64,000 nt of DNA, from NCBI GenBank assembly GCA_004556705.1, contig SFGA01000005.1, positions 1 through 64,000 on the forward strand, written 5' to 3'. Origin of the DNA: Ruminococcus sp. Its GTDB lineage: Bacteria; Bacillota; Clostridia; Oscillospirales; Acutalibacteraceae. A program made the translations under genes and the position numbers. Positions within the stretch are counted from its first letter, which is position 1; every line of letters begins with the position of its first letter. Below are positions 15,532 to 25,419 of this stretch, piece by piece. Under the pieces are notes generated by a model that was given only the letters and a program-made list of their open reading frames with translations, was not told where the DNA came from and ran no database searches.

Positions 15532-16964
15532 GCCCATCTGTTGAACCTTTCAATGAAGCTAAATATAAGGCTTTAATGGATGGGCTAAAGTGCAAGGAAA
15601 TACTGTTAAGTGATACTTATGCATCAACTGATTATTTCCGCTTAGAAGCAGAATATTATAATTCCACTACAGTGTCATATCGTAGATCTCTAAAAGGAAA
15701 AGATGTAGCTCTCAATATTCAGTATGGAACATCCAAGTTTTGTGACGAACAAAAAAATGGATATCCCGTACTGCGATTGAACGAATTACACAACGCTTTC
15801 ATTGATACTCCGCAGAAATACTGTCACACATTAACACAAGATGAATTTGAAAAGTTGCGACTGAAAAAAGGCGATGTGTTGATTATAAGAACTAATGGAA
15901 ATCCAAATTTGGTAGGTAAAGCTGCTGTTGTATTAGAGGATACGGATTATGCTTTTGCGTCATATTTATATCGTGTTAATACCAATGAACAGATTAATCC
16001 TGAAACACTTGTTGCTTACTTAAATTGTAGATATGGGCGATATGAAATTGATAAGAATTCAATAAAAGGAAATCAAACTAATTTTAGCCCTGCAAAATTT
16101 TGTGATATTGTCATACCACATTTTAACAAGAGCTTACAGAACACTATTGAAGACTCTTTTGCGAAAGCATATCAATATAGAGAAGAGTCTATTTCAACTT
16201 TTTCACAAGTCGAACAATTCCTCATTTCAGCAATTGGTTTTAATTTCGAATCAAAACAAAGTAATATATCTATTAAAGAGTTGTCTGAAAGTTATTTTAT
16301 TAGCGGACGTTTAGACGCAGAATACTATCAGCCCAAGTTTGACCAAATAGAGTCAATTATTAAGCGTGTTGAACACACAACTCTTGGTGATATAAGTGAA
16401 ATTGAGTCTGGTGAATTTTTGTCGGAGAAATTATATGGCAACAAAGGCTTACCATATATTCGAGGAACTGAAATCACCTCGCCAACTGTAGATAGTCAAA
16501 GCGCAATTAAGGTTGATACCAGTATTGATGGTTTGAAAGCAATTGAGACGAATGATTTAGCCTTTGCAATGATAGGTAGCGTTGGCAATGTAGCTATAAA
16601 CCGCAAGGGGGTTGCTATTGTTTCAAATAATTTAGGAAGCATAAAATTGCACGACAAAAGCATATCAAATTATGTTCTCTTATATCTTTTATCAGATGTA
16701 GGACAAGCGTTCTTTGAGAAATATCAAACCAGAACAGCTCAACCCAAAATAAGAAAAGAAGATGTTGCAAAATTTATAATTCCAGTTTTGCATAAAACTG
16801 AAATTGATTATATTTCGCAACAAGTATTAAAATCATTTGAATTAAAAGAAAAAACAGAAACATTAGTGAATTATGCAATAAAAGCTGTCGAAATCGCTAT
16901 TGAGCAGAGTGAAGAATCTGCTGAAAAGTGGTTAAGAGAAAAGGTTGCAAAGTTGGAGGAATAA
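15528..16964 (+). CDS. hsdS: Type I restriction-modification specificity subunit (HsdS-like)
   Basis: The product has 478 residues with two target-recognition halves (about 25-230 and 270-455), each ending in a helical spacer. Typical TRD features are GYPVLRLNELHN, LRLKKGDVLIIRTNGNPNLVGKAAVV and FSPAKFCDIVIPHF in the first half and GLPYIRGTEITSP, LAFAMIGSVGNVAINRKGVAIVSNNLGSIKL and QPKIRKEDVAKFIIPV in the second. The TRDs would read the two halves of a bipartite site, which cannot be predicted here. The coding sequence is AT-rich compared with the core genome, as usual for transferred hsdS genes. The start overlaps hsdM by 4 nt. Confidence 0.9.
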   Translation: MSPSVEPFNEAKYKALMDGLKCKEILLSDTYASTDYFRLEAEYYNSTTVSYRRSLKGKDVALNIQYGTSKFCDEQKNGYPVLRLNELHNAFIDTPQKYCHTLTQDEFEKLRLKKGDVLIIRTNGNPNLVGKAAVVLEDTDYAFASYLYRVNTNEQINPETLVAYLNCRYGRYEIDKNSIKGNQTNFSPAKFCDIVIPHFNKSLQNTIEDSFAKAYQYREESISTFSQVEQFLISAIGFNFESKQSNISIKELSESYFISGRLDAEYYQPKFDQIESIIKRVEHTTLGDISEIESGEFLSEKLYGNKGLPYIRGTEITSPTVDSQSAIKVDTSIDGLKAIETNDLAFAMIGSVGNVAINRKGVAIVSNNLGSIKLHDKSISNYVLLYLLSDVGQAFFEKYQTRTAQPKIRKEDVAKFIIPVLHKTEIDYISQQVLKSFELKEKTETLVNYAIKAVEIAIEQSEESAEKWLREKVAKLEE

Positions 16965-16965
16965 C

Positions 16966-18032
16966 ATGCCAGCGATTCAAACATATAAGAATTGGAAAGC
17001 AGTTACAGAAGCCGATTTTGTTTCTCTATTCATAAAAACATGGTTTGCATACATTTCTACGCTACGAATTATGTTTCCTGAAGCATATAATCGTCGAGGT
17101 GATAAAAAATATCTTGACGCATACAAGAAATTCTATAAAGCTACTGGATATAAAAAATTGATCATAGATGAAAATATCATGGCTTCAATAGAAAAAGTAT
17201 ATCAAGAAGGGAGAAATGTCATTGTAAAAAATATCCAGAATATTATTTATGGGATTTTTACAACATCAACGAGGAATTTGATTATACATATAAACGAATT
17301 CCACCCGATAAGTCGGAATGCTTAATTGTTGGGTTAAAGATGAATCGAAATCGTGGAACAAAATGGAGTTTCATCGTTACAGGGTTTGTTAAACTTTTTG
17401 GAATACATTACGGAGAAAATTATAATGAAAACGTCAAATTTCAAATAAACATTTCTGAAATACTAAAACGTTCGGGTTCTTACATTGAAGATCACCCTAA
17501 TGTTAGTGAGCAAGAATATTTATCTTGGCTTTTAGGAGAGATTAGTTATGGAATTACGCACGAAATAATAGAATCTTTCAAAACAGTTTATGAAACTCCT
17601 AACTACGGAAAAAGAGTGATGACTAAAATCCACGATCTTGAGAAACAGGCTATTTCCGCTGTTTGGTCTGTGTTTTCATTGAACTCTAAAGATGAAACTC
17701 TAAAAACAAAAGAGGAAATGGAGTTAAGTAGAAACACATATGAGGTCGTTAGACAAAGGCCGTTAAATTATTTTTTGTACCACTTAGATGTGGATTGGCA
17801 ACCGAGCAGAGAAATGACTGCTAGCGAGGAACGATGGTATAAAAAGTTGCTTGAAACACTGAAAACTAATAGTGTTCTCTGGTTTCTTGATTTTGTATAT
17901 CGTTTGCGCAACGCTCTTTTTCACGAAATCATAGATCCTCTTGATGAAGAATGGCAGATTATTTTTAAAAATGCTTATCTGGTTTTAAAAGAAATCGTTG
18001 ATTTAAATATACAAGAACTAGATGCTACATAA
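16966..18032 (+). pseudogene. HEPN-like protein gene with a 1-nt frameshift
   Basis: Two abutting frames read as one protein. The first runs from ATG 16966 (after GGAGGAATAAC, 1 nt past hsdS) and loses sense after NIIYGIF; the second is sensible from DFYNINEEFDYTYKRIPP, well before its first ATG at 17340. One extra T in the run at 17255-17259 restores a continuous reading frame of 355 codons. The C-terminus has YRLRNALFHEIIDPLDEEW with R (17907) and H (17922) in R-x4-H spacing, the HEPN RNase motif, on a helical background. HEPN proteins are common RNase effectors in defence and toxin systems. The rest of the protein is unfamiliar to me. It may be a real lesion, a sequencing error, or rarely phase variation at the T run. 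Confidence 0.65.
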
Positions 18033-18049
18033 TTTTTATTACATTCAAA

Positions 18050-18092
18050 CACACCATACTAAACTATCTATAAGGTTTAGTGTGGTGTGCTA
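18050..18092 (+). terminator. Terminator of the methylase operon
   Basis: CACACCATACTAAAC at 18050-18064 pairs with GTTTAGTGTGGTGTG at 18075-18089 (one G-T pair), followed by CTATTTTAT. Confidence 0.75.
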
Positions 18093-18148
18093 TTTTATCA
18101 GGATTTATGTTGTCTCATTAAAAATGTTAGTGTTACAACAAAAAGCAC

Positions 18149-18178
18149 TTGACAAACAAATGTTCTGTATGATATAAT
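18149..18178 (+). promoter_or_regulatory. Consensus promoter facing a gene-free structured leader
   Basis: TTGACA at 18149-18154, 18-nt spacer, TATAAT at 18173-18178. The next plausible coding start is more than 600 nt downstream, so the first product is an untranslated RNA. Confidence 0.7.
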
Positions 18179-18184
18179 AAAATT

Positions 18185-18450
18185 CCCTCTTATAAGGTAT
18201 ACAACTGAATATGATGTCTTCGTAGAGGTATAGTCCGGCACCAGTCCGCTATACCGGCGGTATTCTCCTTTCCGAGCGTACCGTGACTCGCCACCGTTGT
18301 TTTTTGTACTGTTTAGGTGGAGTTGAGTCGACGCAAACAGTATGGCCTTTTGAATGATTCAAAGCCGTCACATATGAGCATCTGATTTGAAGTGAGAGCA
18401 AAACTTTCGCCGATTATTAGTGTTGATATGTGGCGGCTTTTTATTTTTCT
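18185..18450 (+). ncRNA. Candidate structured RNA / attenuator leader
   Basis: Downstream of the consensus promoter come ordered hairpins: GGTATAG ... CTATACC (about 18217-18246), TACTGTTT ... AAACAGTA (about 18308-18343), and a long stem AAAGCCGTCACATAT (about 18360-18374) with ATATGTGGCGGCTTT (about 18427-18441) followed by a T-rich tract, which looks like a terminator with a large loop. No start codon with a ribosome site is seen. It could be a small RNA of about 260 nt or an attenuator for the mobile-element genes from 18813. I cannot match it to a known RNA family. Confidence 0.5.
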
Positions 18451-18812
18451 CTCGGCACATAAATCGAATATACGATCGCGACATATAACCTCGGTTGTAC
18501 TTTGAAAATTGAATGACCGTCCGAATGGGATATGACTGTGCGACGACCTCCCTGTCGGGAGCGAGCGTGGCAACGCTGCGGTGAGATTCCGGGGCAGGAA
18601 CGACATTCGGGAAAAACGGCATAATGGATCTTGAACTGTAAAAGTCAGGATTTATCCAACAGAAAAGACTTTATCGATGTCTGCATCGTTCGGAGTGTTT
18701 CTAATGGAAAATATGTGTTTTTCACAAGTCTTAAACTGTGAAAAATCGGGCCAAAACGCCCCTTTTACAAAAGCAAAGAAAAAAAGCCAATTTTAGAAAG
18801 GAGCGTGATGTG
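18451..18812. other. Gene-free leader between the candidate RNA and the mobile-element genes
   Basis: It contains GC-richer hairpin material around 18540-18600 (CTCCCTGTCGGGAG, AGCGTGGCAACGCT) unlike the surrounding AT-rich DNA, and ends with the ribosome site AAAGGAG at 18797-18803. I find no convincing frame on either strand. It could be an untranslated leader or hold replication or transfer signals of the element. Confidence 0.4.
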
Positions 18813-19130
18813 ATGAAAACAGGTCTGAAAAGGTCACAGAAAACCACAGAGATATTCTTTGACGAAGCAAGTCCGTGGATTACGGTCAACACCAATAACA
18901 CCGATCTCAAAAACAGACTGACCGCCTACTCGGTCAAACATCCCGATTTATGTAGGCTTACTGATGACACCGAGGACGGAGGTCTTTCATTTGAGATTGT
19001 CAAAGGTCAGTTTTGCTTTCGCCTGACCGAGCCGTACAGCGATGAGCGACGGGCGGCAGCAAGTGAATTTGCCAAGAAGCATAAGAACAGATTAAAAAAT
19101 CATAAGATACCGGCCGAAGGGAGTGATTGA
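18813..19130 (+). CDS. Conserved small protein of clostridial mobile elements
   Basis: The product has 105 residues, MKTGLKRSQKTTEIFFDE then NTNNTDLKNRLTAYSVKHPDLC and GLSFEIVKGQFCFRLTEPYSDERRAAASEFAKKHK. I recognise the pattern from clostridial integrative elements, next to ParB and recombinase genes, but know no function. The frame is open from 18738; the ATG at 18813 has AAAGGAG about 9 nt upstream and starts where the family does. The next gene begins 2 nt after the stop. Confidence 0.75.
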   Translation: MKTGLKRSQKTTEIFFDEASPWITVNTNNTDLKNRLTAYSVKHPDLCRLTDDTEDGGLSFEIVKGQFCFRLTEPYSDERRAAASEFAKKHKNRLKNHKIPAEGSD

Positions 19131-19132
19131 AA

Positions 19133-19492
19133 ATGCAAATAACCAAAGGTGAGCGGATTGTAGCCGAAGCACTTGGGGATATACCGCAAACAGGTATGCC
19201 CGTACTTACTAAAGAACACCCTTTTCTTCGTAAGGCAATAGCCTATATGCATACAAGAAAGGAATGGCTGGGTACTGCTACCGACCTTCTGAACGCTGTG
19301 GGAGATAACTATACTCCACCAAATACCGTCACTAAACTTTTGCGCAAATATGACTATCAATATCTTTACAAGGAAAAAGGAATTGAAGTGTCCTTCCGCC
19401 GCACTAACCGCAAAAGACTCATAGGATTATACAAAAGATTTTATTCCCGAAGTGACGGTTCTGTGTACGGTAGCGGTGACGGTTCTTATTAA
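19133..19492 (+). CDS. Small winged-helix-like protein, resembles primase/helicase C-terminal domains
   Basis: The product has 119 residues. The pattern KEWLGTATDLLNAVGDNYTPPNTVTKLLRK and KEKGIEVSFRRTNRKRLIGLYK looks like the winged-helix module at the C-terminus of phage and plasmid primase-helicases, here as a stand-alone protein. That suggests DNA binding in replication or transfer of the element; it is inference from pattern. ATG 19133 is preferred over TTG 19127 because AAGGGAG lies at a usual distance. No ATPase part is encoded nearby. Confidence 0.55.
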   Translation: MQITKGERIVAEALGDIPQTGMPVLTKEHPFLRKAIAYMHTRKEWLGTATDLLNAVGDNYTPPNTVTKLLRKYDYQYLYKEKGIEVSFRRTNRKRLIGLYKRFYSRSDGSVYGSGDGSY

Positions 19493-19711
19493 GAGATAGG
19501 AGTAATTCAAGGTATAAAACTTAGGAACGCAAGCGAACAGTTTTGATAGTATCGTGAAAAAACAGCATCTTCGCCGAAGGAGGCTTGCATTATCTTAGCA
19601 AGCAGACTGTTTGTACTCCTCTCGGCACAAAACAGTACTTGTTAGGGAGAAATCCCTAAAACCCTTTGCAAAAAAACTACACCTAAAATTAGAGAAAGGA
19701 GGTTGGGAGCG
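19493..19711. other. Non-coding gap with a possible transfer-origin-like hairpin
   Basis: TTAGGGAGAAATCCCTAA at 19642-19659 is a short inverted repeat followed by AACCC and a run of adenines, reminiscent of the inverted repeats of mobilisation origins. The stretch ends with AAAGGAGG for parB. No relaxase gene is in the window, so an oriT role is only a possibility. Confidence 0.3.
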
Positions 19712-20608
19712 ATGACAACGAATGGAATCCCAATCGAAAGCAAAAAGAAAAAGTCTGCCCGTATCCCCATAGGCAAACTACACGATTTTGAAGGTCATCC
19801 GTATAAAGTCACAGATAATGAGGATATGGACAAGCTTGTGGAAAGTATCAAGTCGCAAGGTATTATCAATCCACTTATCGTAAGGCTGAAAGATAACACT
19901 ACCGATGAATACGAAGTAATATCGGGACACCGAAGATTACACGCAAGCAAAAGGGCGGGACTTACAGAAGTACCCGCCTTAATCTATCCATATACCAAAA
20001 CCGAAGCGGCGATTGCCGTTGTGGACAGTAATCTGCACCGTGAACGGATATTGCCGAGCGAAAAAGCCTTTGCCTACAAAATGAAAATGGAGGCGCTGAA
20101 AGAGCAAGGCAAACGCACAGATTTAACCTTGTCGCAAGTTGCGACAAAGTCGGATACCGCAACGGCCATCGGTATGGAAACAAACGAAAGCCGTGACCAA
20201 GTATTCAGATATATACGGCTCACCAAGCTTATCCCCGAACTGTTAGACCTTGTGGATGAGGAACGAATCGCACTTACTCCTGCTGTGGAGCTATCCTATC
20301 TCACCGAACAGGAGCAGTACGATTTAATGAGTACCATTGAGAGCGAGGACTGTACTCCGTCACTCTCTCAGGCACAAAGGCTGAAGAAATTATCCCAAGC
20401 AGGTCAGCTTAATGCAGATAAGATCTTCGCCGTTATGAGTGAAGAAAAGGCAAACCAAAAGGAGCGAATCAGTTTCCCCTTTGAAGATGTTCGTCGTTTC
20501 TTCCCTAAAAGTTATACCCAAAAAGATGTATATAATGCAATCCTGAAACTCATAGGCGATGACTATATGCGCCGTGAGAGAGCAAGAAAAAATCGTGATG
20601 AAAGGTAA
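19712..20608 (+). CDS. ParB/RepB/Spo0J family protein
   Basis: The product has 298 residues from ATG 19712 (AAAGGAGG at 19695-19702; the frame is open to a TTG at 19703). An N-terminal ParB nuclease-like domain is clear: ARIPIGKLHDFEGHPYKV, SIKSQGIINPLIV, YEVISGHRRLHASKRAGL, then VDSNLHRERILPSEKAFAYKMK and a helix-turn-helix with SRDQVFRYIRLTKLIPELLDLVD. Such proteins without a ParA partner are common on clostridial integrative elements and probably stabilise or regulate the element. A C-terminal part (FPFEDVRRFFPKSYTQKDVYNAILKLI) is typical of this mobile-element subgroup. Confidence 0.9.
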   Translation: MTTNGIPIESKKKKSARIPIGKLHDFEGHPYKVTDNEDMDKLVESIKSQGIINPLIVRLKDNTTDEYEVISGHRRLHASKRAGLTEVPALIYPYTKTEAAIAVVDSNLHRERILPSEKAFAYKMKMEALKEQGKRTDLTLSQVATKSDTATAIGMETNESRDQVFRYIRLTKLIPELLDLVDEERIALTPAVELSYLTEQEQYDLMSTIESEDCTPSLSQAQRLKKLSQAGQLNADKIFAVMSEEKANQKERISFPFEDVRRFFPKSYTQKDVYNAILKLIGDDYMRRERARKNRDER

Positions 20609-20617
20609 GGAAATATT

Positions 20618-20845
20618 ATGAAATTTATATGTGGTCTTGCACAGCAAGAAAATGAGTATTTGATAAACGGTGTCAAGTATATCGTGGGCTCGTCTTTTCG
20701 GACGGCAAAGACACAAAGCAATCCGTCTATTACAGACCGATTCAAAAGAATTATTACAAGTGATTTCGTAGATTTGACGAACGAATCACCGCCGAGTAAA
20801 ATGGCAGTAGAATATGTGTGTTCGGCTGCCGGAAAGGAGGACTAA
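20618..20845 (+). CDS. Small conserved protein preceding the recombinase
   Basis: The product has 75 residues, MKFICGLAQQENEYLINGVKYIVGSSF then TDRFKRIITSDFVDLT and IEYVCSAAGKED-like end (VEYVCSAAGKED). I know this type only as a companion encoded just before large serine recombinases in clostridial elements; its function is unknown. GGTAAGGAAATATT precedes the ATG, and the recombinase ATG follows immediately after the stop codon, so they are coupled. Confidence 0.75.
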   Translation: MKFICGLAQQENEYLINGVKYIVGSSFRTAKTQSNPSITDRFKRIITSDFVDLTNESPPSKMAVEYVCSAAGKED

Positions 20846-22543
<1,698 letters not shown>

Positions 22544-22550
22544 AACAAAA

Positions 22551-22571
22551 GAGCAGGCACAAAACCTGCTC
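22551..22571 (+). terminator. Short terminator after the recombinase gene
   Basis: GAGCAGG (22551-22557) and CCTGCTC (22565-22571) form a 7-bp stem 7 nt after the stop codon. Confidence 0.6.
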
Positions 22572-22606
22572 CATACATAACGAAGAAACTCGAAATTACA
22601 AAAAAA

Positions 22607-22644
22607 TCGAGTGTCCATAACTCAAATCCGTTATGAACACTCGA
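22607..22644 (-). terminator. Terminator of tRNA-Pro, carrying the right island-edge repeat
   Basis: On the minus strand TCGAGTGTTCATAAC (22644-22630) pairs with GTTATGGACACTCGA (22621-22607), followed by T7 (22606-22600). The loop plus the promoter-proximal arm (22622-22643) is the exact reverse complement of 12151-12172. Confidence 0.8.
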
Positions 22645-22646
22645 TA

Positions 22647-22722
22647 TGGTCGGAGTGACAAGACTTGAACTTGCGGCCCCTAGACCCCCAGTCTAGTGCG
22701 CTACCAGCTGCGCTACACCCCG
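22647..22722 (-). tRNA. tRNA-Pro (anticodon GGG)
   Basis: Minus strand: CGGGGTG acceptor, D arm TAGCGCAGCTGGTAGCGCA, anticodon arm CTAGA-CTGGGGG-TCTAG with GGG, T arm GCAAGTTCAAGTCTTGT, acceptor CACTCCG-A-CCA. 76 nt with encoded CCA. Confidence 0.95.
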
Positions 22723-22963
22723 AAATATATAACAGTAAATTAAGTGGGGGATATGATTTATGCTTAAAAACATAGGTCATATTTTTTACTGCCCGAGTAT
22801 ATTATCATATATTTAATTGTTTTGCAAGTGATTTTTTGATTTTTTTCGCTTTTTTTCTGAATTTTCGGAATTTTTCGTTAAAAATGCGTCGCAAGAGGTT
22901 TTTTACTTGTCTTTTTACTTTTAATATATTAGAATAAAAGTATAAATTTACGGAGGGAAAATT

Positions 22964-25372
22964 ATGCCTGATTATTTTGATTGCCTCAAGATAAATTGTT
23001 CCCCTGTTTCAAAAAAAGAGTGCACAATCACTGCCGGGGATACAAGATTAACTGTTTTGACGCCTTGCCTTGTTCGTGTCGAGGTGTCTGATGACGGCTG
23101 CTTTTGCGACGAGCCTACGCAAGCGGTGTGGTTTAGGGACTTTGACAACCCGAAATTCACTCAAAGCGTCATTAAAAATCGCATTGTTGTTAAAACCGAG
23201 CTTGCCGAGTTTTGCTATGACACAAAAAAGCACAGGATGCTATACATAGATCTTGCCGATTCCCGTCATATAACAGATTTCAACTCTGGTAATTTGAAAG
23301 GCACCTGCCGAACTTTAGACGGCTCTTGCGGAAAAGAACCGCTTGAGGACGGGATTGTGTCCCGAAACGGCGTTGCAATGCTGAACGACGGCAAATCGCT
23401 TGTTATCGGCAAGGACGGACTTCCTAAGCCGAGAGCGCATAAACAATCCGACGATTATTTCTTCGCATACGGAAACGATTACATAAGCGCAGTACGTGAT
23501 TTCTTTAAGCTTACAGGCTTTGCGCCGCTTATTCCGAGATTTGCATTGGGAAATTGGTGGTCAAGGTATAAGGCATATACTCAAGAGGAATATCTTACCC
23601 TTATGAATAGGTTTATTGACAGTAAAATACCGATTACGGTTGCGACTGTCGATATGGATTGGCATTGGGTTGACGTCAAGAAGAGATTCGGAAAGGAAGC
23701 TGCGAAAAATTCGCATTGCAATACCGCTAAGGAGAGATATTTCGATATGATGTCCGACGGCGGATGGACGGGCTACAGCTGGAACACAGAGCTGTTTCCG
23801 AATCCGCAGGAATTTCTCAAAAATCTTCACGATGACGGCTTTAAGGTTACGCTTAATCTTCATCCTGCAACGGGAATACGCTTTTTTGAGGATTGTTATA
23901 ACGATTTTGCAAAATTTATGGGCGACGATCCGAAAGAGAAAAAGCATTATCAATTTGATATAACCGATAAAAAGTTTATAGAGGCATATTTCAGTATTGT
24001 TCATAAACCGCTTCAGGATATGGGCGTGGATTTTTGGTGGATTGATTGGCAGCAGGGCAATAAGACTGCCACTCCCGGACTTGATCCGCTTTGGGCGTTA
24101 AATCACTATCATTCGCTTGATATTGCGAGGGACGGCAAGAGGCGACCGCTTATTCTTTCTAGGTTTGCAGGCGCAGGCTCACACCGTTATCCGCTCGGAT
24201 TTTCGGGCGATACTTTCCAAAATTGGAAAGTGCTTGATTTTCAGCCCTACTTCACGTCGACAGCCACAAATATCGGCTACACTTGGTGGAGCCACGACAT
24301 CGGCGGTCATCATATGGGCAAGAAAGACGATGAATTATATCTTCGTTGGGTTCAGCTTGGCGTATTTTCTCCGATAATGAGGCTACATTCGACCTCAAAC
24401 GAGTTTATGGGCAAAGAGCCGTGGAAGTATTCAAAGAGCGTTGAAACGGTTGTCAGCGACTTTATGAGGCTTCGTCACAGGATGCTTCCGTACCTTTATA
24501 CAATGAATTACAGAACGCATACCGACGGCAGGGCGATTTGCGAGCCTATGTACTATGAATATCCCGATTGCGACGAGGCTTATGACTGCAAGAACGAGTA
24601 CAGCTTTGGCTCTGAATTGATTGTCGCACCGATTACCGAGCCGAAAAACAAAAATACCCTGCTTGCAGGCACAAACGCTTGGATACCCGAGGGCAGATAT
24701 ACGGATATTTTTAACAATCGCATATACAACGGACCTATGAGCGTTAAGCTGTTCCGTGACGACAGAACAATACCCGTGCTTGCGAAAGAGGGCGCTATAA
24801 TTCCGCTTGGAATGAACGGCGAGGATAATTCCTGTAAAAATCCCGACGGCTTGGAAATTCTAATTTACAGAGGAAGCAACAGCTTTTCAATGTACGAGGA
24901 TGACGGCGAAACAAAAGAATTTGAAAACGGCAAATTTGCGTTTACCGATTTTGAGGTTGCCGAAAAAGATGATACTGTCGAGTTCTATATAAAGCCCGTA
25001 AGAGGGGACAAGACGGTTATTCCGACCGTGAGAGCTTATACTCTTTCATTCAGAGATATTGTAAATGCAAATGTCGTTGTTGCGGTAAACGGCAAAGAAA
25101 AAGAGTGCAAGGTCATAAAGGATAACGGATATGCAAGTGTTTTGTTAAAAGAGATATATCCCGAGGACAGCGTTAAAATTACACTTTCAAATACAGCTGT
25201 TCTTAAAAATACCGACAGGAGAGAGGCTCTCATTGAGCTTGTGTCAAAATATCAGCTCAATAATAATATTAAGCCTACTATGTTCGGCGCGTATGTTGAC
25301 GGAAAAACAAACACGCTCAAGGTCAAAAAATGCTTCAGAGAGCCGATTGAGGAAATCGAAAAACTCTTATAA
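22964..25372 (+). CDS. Glycoside hydrolase family 31 (alpha-glycosidase)
   Basis: The product has 802 residues and no signal peptide, so it is cytoplasmic. The order is an N-terminal beta domain, the (beta/alpha)8 barrel from about residue 185 (PRFALGNWWSRYKAYTQEEYL), and C-terminal beta domains. The nucleophile is D361 in WWIDWQQG and the acid/base D416 in GFSGDTFQNW; TWWSHDIGGHH and MRLHSTSNEF are further GH31 blocks. Members hydrolyse alpha-glucosides, alpha-xylosides or related bonds; substrate is not predictable. It is transcribed alone: 240 AT-rich nt precede it and GGAGGG lies 8 nt before the ATG. No transporter is adjacent. Confidence 0.93.
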   Translation: MPDYFDCLKINCSPVSKKECTITAGDTRLTVLTPCLVRVEVSDDGCFCDEPTQAVWFRDFDNPKFTQSVIKNRIVVKTELAEFCYDTKKHRMLYIDLADSRHITDFNSGNLKGTCRTLDGSCGKEPLEDGIVSRNGVAMLNDGKSLVIGKDGLPKPRAHKQSDDYFFAYGNDYISAVRDFFKLTGFAPLIPRFALGNWWSRYKAYTQEEYLTLMNRFIDSKIPITVATVDMDWHWVDVKKRFGKEAAKNSHCNTAKERYFDMMSDGGWTGYSWNTELFPNPQEFLKNLHDDGFKVTLNLHPATGIRFFEDCYNDFAKFMGDDPKEKKHYQFDITDKKFIEAYFSIVHKPLQDMGVDFWWIDWQQGNKTATPGLDPLWALNHYHSLDIARDGKRRPLILSRFAGAGSHRYPLGFSGDTFQNWKVLDFQPYFTSTATNIGYTWWSHDIGGHHMGKKDDELYLRWVQLGVFSPIMRLHSTSNEFMGKEPWKYSKSVETVVSDFMRLRHRMLPYLYTMNYRTHTDGRAICEPMYYEYPDCDEAYDCKNEYSFGSELIVAPITEPKNKNTLLAGTNAWIPEGRYTDIFNNRIYNGPMSVKLFRDDRTIPVLAKEGAIIPLGMNGEDNSCKNPDGLEILIYRGSNSFSMYEDDGETKEFENGKFAFTDFEVAEKDDTVEFYIKPVRGDKTVIPTVRAYTLSFRDIVNANVVVAVNGKEKECKVIKDNGYASVLLKEIYPEDSVKITLSNTAVLKNTDRREALIELVSKYQLNNNIKPTMFGAYVDGKTNTLKVKKCFREPIEEIEKLL

Positions 25373-25419
25373 TCGTGATTTGATTTGCAAACGGTGTAGT
25401 ATTTTTAGAGGTGATTGCT

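Noticed and set aside
17240..17270. Programmed -1 frameshift in the HEPN-like gene
   Set aside because: No X-XXY-YYZ heptamer in the right phase and no clear downstream pseudoknot; a one-base loss in the T run is simpler.
18313..18622. Minus-strand frames of 84 and 97 codons in the island leader
   Set aside because: No ribosome site and no protein pattern; the strand shows RNA-like hairpins and a plus-strand promoter instead.
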